Assembly: GCF_938045535.1 (NCBI RefSeq) | Contig: NZ_CALIMQ010000066.1 | Span: 1-6,253 of the forward strand | DNA length: 6,253 nt | DNA from: an uncultured Campylobacter sp. | Lineage (GTDB): Bacteria > Campylobacterota > Campylobacteria > Campylobacterales > Campylobacteraceae | Direction: 5' to 3' | In this document: in pieces, positions 1-6,069 of the stretch | Layout of the letters: each line of letters begins with the position of its first letter | Position numbering within the stretch: the stretch's first letter is position 1 | Notes under the pieces: generated by a model | What the model saw: only the letters and a program-made list of their open reading frames with translations | The model's database searches: none | What the model was told of the DNA's origin: nothing | Position numbers and translations under genes: made by a program

Positions 1-65
1 CGTAAAATTTTAGAATAGAACATCCAAGAAACGAGCAGAAAAATGCGCGAGACTTTACCAAGCAT
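1..65 (-). CDS. possible 5' end of an unidentified gene with a hydrophobic N-terminus (partial)
   Basis: From an ATG at 65-63 the minus strand stays open for 21 codons to the window edge. The peptide is MLGKVSRIFLLVSWMFYSKIL: a short basic start followed by a hydrophobic stretch, as in a signal peptide or first membrane helix. A weak AGG lies about 8 nt upstream. It would be the next gene after aroE on the same strand, about 200 nt beyond the aroE stop. The piece is too short to assign a family, and an open run of 21 codons can occur by chance in AT-rich sequence. I call it only because start, strand and hydrophobic profile agree. Confidence 0.35.
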   Translation of the reverse strand, partial: MLGKVSRIFLLVSWMFYSKIL

Positions 66-261
66 CTTTATGCCTAATTCGTAGCAATTTTAAACAGAAT
101 TTTTTGTAGACAAATTAGGCTCGGCTGAAAGCAAACGTAAAAATTTTGAGGCTAAACGCCCGAATTACACGATATAAAATTTAAGAACGTATAATTAACT
201 CGGCGCAAAATCTAAAGCATTTCGTTAAACTGGACGTATAATTAAAAGCCTAAGAGCCGAT
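66..261. other. intergenic stretch after aroE, no gene supported
   Basis: About 200 AT-rich bases with frequent stops. They hold the inverted repeat at 72-120 and an 11-nt direct repeat, CGTATAATTAA, at 188-198 and 235-245. Each repeat copy contains TATAAT on the plus strand, the sense antisense to aroE. No convincing hairpin followed by a T-run was found directly after the aroE stop, so where the aroE transcript ends is unclear. No tRNA or other RNA gene was recognised. Confidence 0.5.
72..120. repeat. 8-bp inverted repeat with 33-nt spacer
   Basis: GCCTAATT at 72-79 is exactly complementary to AATTAGGC at 113-120. On the minus strand the second arm ends 6 nt before the possible ATG at 65 and contains its only Shine-Dalgarno-like AGG. 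If transcribed, a hairpin could cover that site. The 33-nt loop and the lack of a following U-run make it a poor intrinsic terminator. An 8-bp pairing in AT-rich DNA may be chance. Confidence 0.35.
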
Positions 262-1047
262 TTAGCGTAAATTTGCAGCATGGCTCATCAGCGATACAAT
301 CTCTGCTAAGTCGAATTTGCCGCTGAAAAAGAGATTGAAAGCAAGCGCGCCCTGATTTATCAGCATCTCCTTGCCGTCTTTTGCAGGCAAATTTTTTGCG
401 CGCGCGGCTTGTAAAAACGGAGTCTGTTTGCCGTAGATCGCATCAAAGGCGAATTTTGCGCGGGATAAAATTTCATCTATTACCCCCTCGGGCGCTGGTA
501 GCGCGTCATCTTTGAGACCTGCGCCGGTGGCATTGACGATCAGATCGTAATCTTTAAATTTGAAATTTTCATAGGTAAAAAATTCCTCGCAGCCGAAGTC
601 AAAATCTTTTACGCTGCGGTTTAGGATGTCAAATTTCACGCCGTTTTTGCCTAGCGCGTAGCCGATCGCTCGCGTCGTGCCGCCCGCACCTAAAATAAGC
701 GCATTGCGAATCTCACCAAAGCCCAAAATCGCGCAGAAAAAGCCTTGCGCATCGGTGTTAAAGCCGTGCAGTGCGCTGCCTTTTAGCACCAGCGTGTTTA
801 CCGAGCCGATCTTCTGCGCCGCCTCGCTTAGGACGTCGCAGGCTTTGAGCGCGTCGAGCTTAAAAGGCACGGTTACGTTCGCACCCGTAAGCCTTAAAGC
901 TTCAAATTTAGCTCGCAGCTCCTCGCCGTGCCGCAGCAAAACTCGCCCATAGTAGGCGTCCAGCTCCAAAAATTTTATGGCGTAATTATGAAGTAGCGGC
1001 GAGAGAGAGTGGGCGATCGGGTTACCGAAAACCGCAAATCTGTCCAC
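262..1047 (-). CDS. aroE: shikimate dehydrogenase (NADP+)
   Basis: Cytoplasmic enzyme of the shikimate pathway that reduces 3-dehydroshikimate to shikimate with NADPH, on the route to chorismate and aromatic amino acids. The 261 residues are full length for the family. Visible motifs, in order: AVFGNPIAHSLSP near the N-terminus (shikimate-binding serines S14 and S16), NVTVPFK ending in the expected catalytic Lys63, NTDAQGF with the partner Asp99, the glycine-rich NADP loop GAGGTTRA (120-127), an NRS after the next strand (143-145) that suits NADP phosphate binding, NATGAGL (172-178, where NATS is commoner), and INQGA with Gln242. The start is GTG at 1047, whose G is also the last base of the upstream TAG (TAGTG). 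No strong ribosome site is seen, so translation is probably coupled to the SPOR-domain gene. Confidence 0.96.
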   Translation of the reverse strand: MDRFAVFGNPIAHSLSPLLHNYAIKFLELDAYYGRVLLRHGEELRAKFEALRLTGANVTVPFKLDALKACDVLSEAAQKIGSVNTLVLKGSALHGFNTDAQGFFCAILGFGEIRNALILGAGGTTRAIGYALGKNGVKFDILNRSVKDFDFGCEEFFTYENFKFKDYDLIVNATGAGLKDDALPAPEGVIDEILSRAKFAFDAIYGKQTPFLQAARAKNLPAKDGKEMLINQGALAFNLFFSGKFDLAEIVSLMSHAANLR

Positions 1048-2092
1048 TATTTCACTCGGTAGATATACGCTCCGCTATTGATGCTGCGCATATCGCTAAG
1101 TGCCTTTTGTAGCGCCTCGCCCTCAAAAGGTCCAACTAAAATTTTAGTTACGCTCTTGCTGCCGACGTGAGTTTGCAGAGCGATCGGATTATAGCCTTTT
1201 TTAGTGATTTTTTTAGTGTCAGACCCGTTTGGATCGTAGGCATTTGATGCGAAAACCTGCACATAACTGCCGTTTGCCACGCTGGTGCTGGTGCTCTTTG
1301 CTGCAACGCCGGCTTTTACGCTCTCGCTTTTAGACTCCGGCTTGCTAGCTTCTTTTTTAGGCTCGGACTTAGCAGGCTCTTTCTTGGTCTCAGCTTTAAC
1401 ATGTTCCTTTTTAGCTTCCGTTTTTGAAGACTCTTTTTTAACTTCTATTTTTGCTTGTTTTTCAGGTTCTTTTTTAGGCTCTACTTTTTGCTCGACTTTT
1501 CTAATTTCGGTTTTAGAAGGTTCTTTTTTGATCTCGTCTTTTGCAGATTCTTTCTTAGGCTCGGACTTTTTTACGTCCGTTTTCTCAGGCTTTTTGGCTT
1601 CGTCTTTAGGCTCAATCTTTTTACTTTCTATTTTAACGGATTTTTTTGGCTCTTCTTTGATTTCGGGCTTTCGGATTTCTACTTTCTGTGCTTCAGGCTG
1701 AGCGCTTGCGACGACCTTGCTTTCGGAATTAGGCTCTTGGGTTTTTATCTCTACTTTGGTTGGAGCTGCAGATGCTGTATTAGGTTCTGATTTCACCTCT
1801 ACAGGCTCAGGCTGCGAAGGCTCAGGTTTTTGAACTTGTACGGCAGGCTTTTGCTCCGCTTTGGCAAGCTCTTCTTCACTAGGCATAGTAAGACCTGCGT
1901 TAGTATCAATATCGTCTTTATTAATAGCCTTCATTATGATTAAAATGATTAAGAATAAAACTACGACGCCGGCTGCAACTCCTCACGTGCATTATGCCCA
2001 CGACCCTTTTTCAAATTCGCGTTCTTATCGACATTGCCGCTATTTATCACTATATCGTCTATGCTGCTCATATCGAAATTTTTGTCGTTCAT
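1047..2092 (-). CDS. SPOR-domain membrane protein with Lys/Glu/Pro-rich linker (frame broken near 1982)
   Basis: Probable inner-membrane protein whose C-terminal SPOR domain would bind denuded peptidoglycan at the septum; it resembles the gene before aroE in C. jejuni (Cj0404, from memory). An ATG at 2092 with AGGAG 5 nt upstream opens a 43-codon frame (MNDKNFDMSS...) that stops at TAG 1963-1961. The rest is in another frame, open from 1982. Adding one G at the GG of 1982-1981 joins them into about 348 residues: 36-residue polar N-terminus, one membrane helix (GVAAGVVVLFLIILIIMK), a linker of about 200 residues rich in K, E and P, then SPOR (about the last 75 residues, starting GSYVQVFAS and ending GAYIYRVK). 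An internal ATG at 1934 exists but has no ribosome site and would cut off the helix, so I reject it as the start. The break may be a sequence error or a true mutation. The SPOR assignment is firm; the exact role is inferred. Confidence 0.85.
1332..1556 (-). repeat. degenerate 27-nt (9-residue) tandem repeats in the SPOR protein linker
   Basis: The linker contains successive 9-residue units of the form KKExxKxEx: KKESAKDEI, KKEPSKTEI, a diverged RKVEQKVEP, a 12-residue variant KKEPEKQAKIEV, then KKESSKTEA, KKEHVKAET, KKEPAKSEP and KKEASKPES. At DNA level the units are 27 nt and diverged from one another, so the array is old or selected mainly at protein level. The composition predicts an extended, highly charged spacer that lets the SPOR domain reach peptidoglycan from the membrane anchor. 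Copy number could vary between strains. Confidence 0.8.
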
Positions 2093-2097
2093 ACTCT

Positions 2098-2102
2098 CTC
2101 CT
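2098..2102 (-). promoter_or_regulatory. ribosome binding site that sets the SPOR-gene start
   Basis: AGGAG on the minus strand, 5 nt before the ATG at 2092-2090. It supports the upstream start, and hence the membrane-anchored form, over the internal ATG at 1934, which has no such site. Confidence 0.75.
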
Positions 2103-2124
2103 AAGATTATTATTTACTTTGTAA

Positions 2125-2150
2125 ATTCTACCACGCAAAATTTACGAAAT
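2125..2150 (-). promoter_or_regulatory. candidate sigma-70 promoter for SPOR gene and aroE
   Basis: On the minus strand TAGAAT (2130-2125) matches a -10 box and is preceded by TGG, giving an extended -10. Upstream sequence is T-rich in spaced runs, as in Campylobacter promoters, which often lack a clear -35. It lies between the glyA terminator and the SPOR-gene ribosome site, giving a leader of about 25-30 nt. This is a sequence-pattern inference only; the AT-rich context allows other -10-like words such as TAATAAT nearby. Confidence 0.5.
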
Positions 2151-2178
2151 AAACAATTCGGGTAAGCTTACCCGAATT
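2143..2178 (-). terminator. intrinsic terminator after glyA (24-nt perfect palindrome)
   Basis: The arm AATTCGGGTAAG at 2155-2166 is followed directly by its exact complement at 2167-2178. As RNA this folds into about a 10-bp stem with an AGCU loop, a GC core (CGGGUA/UACCCG) and AU ends. On the minus strand it begins 8 nt after the glyA stop codon and is followed by the T-rich GTTTATTT. The palindrome is symmetric, so it could also act on plus-strand transcripts, but there is no plus-strand gene to serve. Confidence 0.78.
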
Positions 2179-2186
2179 TATTAAAT

Positions 2187-3434
2187 TTAATACATCGCGC
2201 GGTCGTAGATGATAAAGCGGTGCGCCAAATCCCGCACCTCCTCTTTGACCTGCGCCTGAAGCTTGGAATTTGAGATGTCGCTTAGCACGTCGGCGATTTT
2301 ATTTCCGATAAACTCAAATTCTTTCTCCTTCATTCCGCGTGCCGTAAGTGCGGGGCTGCCGACGCGGATGCCGCTGGTGACGAACGGGCTGCGCATCTCG
2401 CCCGGCACGGTGTTTTTATTCGTCGTGATGCCTGCGTTTTCAAGCGCGGCGCTAGCGTCCTTGCCGCTAAAATCTCTATTTAAAAAGCTCATTAAAATCA
2501 GATGGTTATCGGTGCCGCCGCTAACGAGATCAAAGCCGCGCTTAACCAGCGTCTCGCCTAAAATTCTAGCGTTTGCTTTGACCTGCTTGGCATAGAGCTT
2601 CCACTCAGGGCTTAGATTGTGTTTAAAGCCGACCGCCTTAGCAGCGATGACGTGCATTAACGGGCCGCCCTGGATGCCCGGGAAGATCGCCGAGTTGATC
2701 CTTTTAGCAAATTCCTCGTCGTTGGTCATTATGATGCCGCCGCGCGGACCGCGAAGCGTCTTGTGCGTGGTCGAGCTTACGACGTGGCAGTGTGGAAACG
2801 GATTAGTATGTTCGCCTGCGACGACTAGCCCAGCGACATGCGCTACGTCGGCGAAAAGAAACGCGCCCACGCTATCAGCGATCTGCCTAAATTTGGCGAA
2901 ATCTATCTCGCGCGTATAGGCGCTCGCACCGCAAACGATCATCTTTGGTTTTACGATCTGAGCGATCTCAAGCACCTTATCGTAGTTTATGCGGCCGTCG
3001 AGCTCCACGCCGTACTCGAAGCTCTCATACATCTTTCCGCTGCTTGAGACCTTCGCACCGTGCGTCAAATGGCCGCCGTGGCTAAGCGACATACCTAAAA
3101 TTTTCTCGCCCGGTTTCAAAAACGCGGCATATACGCCCTGGTTGGCTTGGCTGCCACTGTTTGGCTGAACGTTTGCAAACTCACAGCCGAAGAGCTTTTT
3201 GCAGCGATCGATCGCGATCTGCTCGATCTCGTCTACGAACTCGCAGCCGCCGTAGTAGCGCTTGCCTGGATAGCCCTCGGCGTATTTGTTCGTTAGCACC
3301 GAGCCCATCGCCTCCATCACCTCGGGATAGGTAAAATTTTCGCTCGCGATCATCTCCAAATAATCGCACTGACGGGCAAGCTCTTTGTTGGTTAAACTAA
3401 AAATTTCATTATCGAATTTTTCTAAATTTGACAC
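2187..3434 (-). CDS. glyA: serine hydroxymethyltransferase
   Basis: PLP-dependent cytoplasmic enzyme that converts serine and tetrahydrofolate to glycine and 5,10-methylene-THF, the main one-carbon source for purines, thymidylate and methionine. The protein is about 415 residues, normal for bacteria. Seen in order: LEMIASENFT near residue 26-35, NKYAEGYPGKRYYGG (folate and active site region, about 49-63), SGSQAN, FADVAHVAG with the PLP-contacting Asp and His, and VVSSTTHKTLRGPRGG, whose lysine (about 225) forms the PLP Schiff base. Two GTG starts compete, at 3440 and 3434. AAGGAG at 3445-3440 lies 5 nt before the second but overlaps the first, so I choose 3434 (MSNLEKFDNE). That places the start 2 nt after the lysS stop. 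The longer reading would add two residues and overlap lysS by 4 nt. Confidence 0.97.
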   Translation of the reverse strand: MSNLEKFDNEIFSLTNKELARQCDYLEMIASENFTYPEVMEAMGSVLTNKYAEGYPGKRYYGGCEFVDEIEQIAIDRCKKLFGCEFANVQPNSGSQANQGVYAAFLKPGEKILGMSLSHGGHLTHGAKVSSSGKMYESFEYGVELDGRINYDKVLEIAQIVKPKMIVCGASAYTREIDFAKFRQIADSVGAFLFADVAHVAGLVVAGEHTNPFPHCHVVSSTTHKTLRGPRGGIIMTNDEEFAKRINSAIFPGIQGGPLMHVIAAKAVGFKHNLSPEWKLYAKQVKANARILGETLVKRGFDLVSGGTDNHLILMSFLNRDFSGKDASAALENAGITTNKNTVPGEMRSPFVTSGIRVGSPALTARGMKEKEFEFIGNKIADVLSDISNSKLQAQVKEEVRDLAHRFIIYDRAMY

Positions 3435-3436
3435 GT

Positions 3437-4926
3437 TCACTCCTTCTCTAAATTTAGCGGCCTCATCGCGGGGAATAAAATCACGTCGCGGATCGATTTT
3501 TTATTCAGCAAAATCATCGCCAAGCGATCGATTCCAAGCCCCCAGCCGGTAGTCGGCGGCATCGCGTAGCTAAGCGCGCGGACGTAATCCTCGTCCATCT
3601 CGTGAGCTTCGTCGTCGCCCGCGTTTTTGGCGTCGATTTGCGCCTTAAATCTGGTGTATTGATCGAGCGGATCGTTCAGCTCATTAAAGGCATTGGCTAG
3701 CTCTTTACCTGCGATATAGAGCTCAAATCTCTCGGCTATCTGCGGATTTTCGTCGCTTCTGCGCGAAAGCGGGCTGATCGAGATCGGAAAATCCACGATG
3801 AAGGTCGGATTTATGAGCTTAGCTTCTACGTAATTATCAAAAAGTTCGCTCTGCAGGTGGCCTAGATCGAGCTTTTCATTGACTTCAAATTTATCCTCTT
3901 TGAGTTTGGCGATGATCTTTTCGCGATCATTTACGATCTGCGGCTCAATGCCGCCTATCTGCGTAAGCGCGTCGAGATACTTTATGCGCGCAAAAGGCTT
4001 TGAAAAATCGATCTCGCGCTCATCGTAAGTTAAAATTTCGCCCAGAGCCTCTTAAACAGCGCTTTAAATAGCTCTTCGGTTAGGTTCATCGCGTCGTTAT
4101 AATCATGCCACGCCCAGTAGAATTCTATGCTAGTAAATTCCGGATTGTGCGTCAGATCCATACCTTCGTTGCGGAAGTTTCGATTGATCTCAAAGACCGC
4201 CTCCATGCCACCTACTACGAGGCGCTTGAGATACAGCTCCGGCGCGATACGCAAGTAGCGATCGACGTCTAGGGCGTTGTGGTGCGTGATGAAGGGCTTA
4301 GCGTTCGCGCCGCCCGCGATAGGGTGCATCATCGGCGTTTCGACCTCTAAAAATCCGTGTTTTTCAAAAAAGCTGCGGATCTCGCTAACGATGACCGAGC
4401 GCTTGATAAAATCCTCGCGAATCTCTGGGTTCATTATCATATCGAGGTATCTTTGGCGGTAGCGCATCTCGATATCGACAAGACCGTGAAATTTCTCCGG
4501 AAGCGGCGAAATCGCCTTAGACGCGAGCATTATTTTGCTGGCATGGATCGAAAACTCGCCCGTTTGGGTGACGAAAGCATATCCGCGCACCAAAATTATA
4601 TCGCCTACTTCGAGATTTTTCTTAAATTTAGCGTAATCCTCCTCGCCGATGCTGTCGCGTGAGTAATAAATTTGAATATTGCCGCTTTGATCTTCTATGT
4701 TTGCGAAGGTGGATTTGCCCGCGACGCGCTTTAGCTTTAGCCGCCCGGCGAGGCTTACCTCCTCGCTCGCTTTTTTATCCTCGGTATCTTTGATGTAGCC
4801 GAATTTCTCTTTAAACTCGGCTATGCTCATATCTTTTTTTAGAAAGTGCGGATAGGGATTAGCCCCCAAATTCCGAAGTTCCGACGCCTTGTCTATCCTT
4901 TGGATTTCTAACTGGCTATCAAACAA
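3437..4926 (-). CDS. lysS: lysyl-tRNA synthetase, class II (frame broken near 4042)
   Basis: Charges tRNA-Lys with lysine using ATP. With one frame correction it is 496 residues, about the usual length. Visible: N-terminal helix, OB-fold anticodon-binding domain (about 58-134), class II motif 1 (VETPMMHPIAGGANAKPF, about 195-212), motif 2 with the ATP-binding arginine in NRNFRNEG (248-255) and HNPEFTSIEFYWAW, and motif 3 GWGLGIDRLAM (about 461-471) then IRDVILFPAMRP. As written, the first frame runs to Trp295 then A-K-F and TAA at 4032-4030. The remaining 201 codons continue in the frame reached by adding one G to the GGG at 4043-4041, restoring LWGEILTYDE. No other break was found between 3797 and 4040. 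The start is TTG at 4926, with AAGGA 6 nt upstream inside the end of fur and 1 nt after its stop; an upstream ATG at 4965 would add 13 fur-overlapping residues. Loss of this enzyme should be lethal, so a sequence error is likeliest. Confidence 0.93.
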
Positions 4927-4927
4927 T

Positions 4928-5395
4928 CTACTTCCTTTTTGCCGCGCATTCAGGGCAAATTCCATACAGCTGCATCATGTGCCCCGTAAGCGTAAATCCG
5001 TGCTCTTTAGCGACGGCAAGCTGTTTGCGCTCGATAGTGGCGTCTTGAAATTCTATGATCTTATTGCAGCTTTTGCAGATTAGATGGTCGTGGTGAGGCT
5101 TGTTGGCAAGCTCAAATTTCTTGCCCTGTGCGCCAAATGAGATCGACGTCGCCATGCCCGAATCCTCAAGCAAATTTAAGGTACGATACACGGTCGCTAT
5201 GCCTACGTTTAGCTCCGGAAATTTTACTTTGATCTCATTATGAAGCGCCTCAGGTGTGAAGTGCTTGTTATTGTTGTAAAGCGTGCGAAGCAAAACCTCG
5301 CGCTGCTTGGTATATTTTAGACCGCTAGCGGCAAGCGCCTTTTTAAACTCAACAATTAGAGCGTCAAACTCTAAATTTTCGATTTTTGCATTCAT
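4928..5395 (-). CDS. fur: ferric uptake regulator Fur
   Basis: Metal-sensing DNA-binding repressor of iron uptake genes; acts as a dimer with bound Fe2+. The 155 residues are normal for epsilonproteobacterial Fur, including the N-terminal extension (about 20 residues) before LKYTKQREVLLRTLY. The winged-helix recognition helix is in NVGIATVYRTLNLLEDSG (63-80). The dimer domain has HHDHLIC (101-107) and two CxxC pairs, C107/C110 and C147/C150, matching the structural zinc site known in C. jejuni Fur. The start is ATG at 5395 with AAAGGA 7 nt upstream, overlapping the cvpA-like stop by 4 nt (ATGA). No separate fur promoter fits in this junction, so it is probably transcribed from upstream. This agrees with what I recall for C. 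jejuni, where fur is read from promoters of preceding genes. Zur or PerR is less likely given the position before lysS and overall sequence. Confidence 0.95.
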   Translation of the reverse strand: MNAKIENLEFDALIVEFKKALAASGLKYTKQREVLLRTLYNNNKHFTPEALHNEIKVKFPELNVGIATVYRTLNLLEDSGMATSISFGAQGKKFELANKPHHDHLICKSCNKIIEFQDATIERKQLAVAKEHGFTLTGHMMQLYGICPECAAKRK

Positions 5396-6069
5396 AATTT
5401 TGTCCTTTCTGTAGAATTTACTTCTGAACTGGCGTTAAAATCGCTAGGTTCAGTGCTTTGATTTTGATCCGAGTTCATACGAGCAGTAGAATTTTGATCT
5501 TTTAAGAGCTTATCATCCATCTTAGAACCGATAGAATCCAAGCTTTGTTTGATCTTCGGATCGTCTTTGAGATTTAAAATCCAATTTCCTATTTTTAAAA
5601 AAATCGGCGCAGTTTTGCTGCTTTCAAAATACTTTTTGGTCTGTTCATTCATCGACATAGGACCGCTTGCAAGCGTAACGATAACGGCAAAAATCAAGAA
5701 AATTTTACTTACGCTAAATACGAAACCACCGATCTTATCGACAAATCCGAGTCCGCTCCATTTAAAGAATTTTGAAATGATTTCGCCTATAATCAGACAC
5801 GAGATCCATACGCCAAAAAGCACAGCGATAAAGCCGATGAGAACCTGCGTCGTGTCGCCCGAAAGCACGCCGTTTGCATTCTGTAAAGCTGGAATTTTTG
5901 CTGCAATCCACTCGCCTGCCATAGTTTTATAACGCATCGCGGCAAAAAGACCGCCGATGAGACCCAAAATTCCAAAAATTTCTTTTACAATGCCATTAGT
6001 GATGCCGCGCAATCCGAAGAGCACTACGAGTACTAAACAGCCGACGTCGAACCAATTAATACCTTCCAT
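5392..6069 (-). CDS. CvpA family inner-membrane protein
   Basis: Family named after the E. coli protein needed for colicin V production; biochemical role unsettled, though it has been linked to envelope stress tolerance. The 225 residues show four likely membrane helices: about 7-20 (VGCLVLVVLFGLRG), 30-46, 75-95 and 114-135. The family-typical N-terminal pattern of acidic residue, small residues and glycines around the first two helices is present. After residue 140 follows a hydrophilic tail of about 85 residues rich in Asn, Ser, Asp and Lys, presumably cytoplasmic or periplasmic and likely flexible. I choose ATG at 6069, whose A is the last base of the upstream TGA (TGATG); a TTG at 6072 would add one residue. 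No strong ribosome site is visible, so translational coupling is likely. It corresponds to the gene before fur in C. jejuni (Cj0399, from memory). Confidence 0.9.
   Translation of the reverse strand: MEGINWFDVGCLVLVVLFGLRGITNGIVKEIFGILGLIGGLFAAMRYKTMAGEWIAAKIPALQNANGVLSGDTTQVLIGFIAVLFGVWISCLIIGEIISKFFKWSGLGFVDKIGGFVFSVSKIFLIFAVIVTLASGPMSMNEQTKKYFESSKTAPIFLKIGNWILNLKDDPKIKQSLDSIGSKMDDKLLKDQNSTARMNSDQNQSTEPSDFNASSEVNSTERTKL

Noticed and set aside
1285..1790. Plus-strand open frames opposite the SPOR gene, rich in Phe, Leu and Ser
   Set aside because: They are mirror images of the Lys/Glu-rich linker codons on the minus strand, with no ribosome site or recognisable domain.
1861..2124. Plus-strand 87-codon open frame across the SPOR-gene N-terminus
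   Set aside because: It lies opposite the reconstructed N-terminus, promoter and ribosome site of the SPOR gene and shows no family signal.
2155..2178. Operator site, for example for a dimeric regulator, in the 24-nt palindrome
   Set aside because: Its place 8 nt after the glyA stop, GC-core stem and T-rich flank fit a terminator better, and it does not resemble an AT-rich Fur box. A dual role cannot be excluded.
3437..3796. A separate 119-residue gene
   Set aside because: It begins at a GTG inside a frame already open from 4042 and carries LysRS motif 3; it is the C-terminal end of lysS.
4030..4044. Programmed -1 frameshifting as the way to make full-length LysRS
   Set aside because: The site reads TGG GCG AAA TTT TAA; neither GGG nor the A/T run forms a canonical X XXY YYZ slippery heptamer in the right frame. 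I saw no obvious stimulatory stem downstream, and such recoding is not known for lysS.
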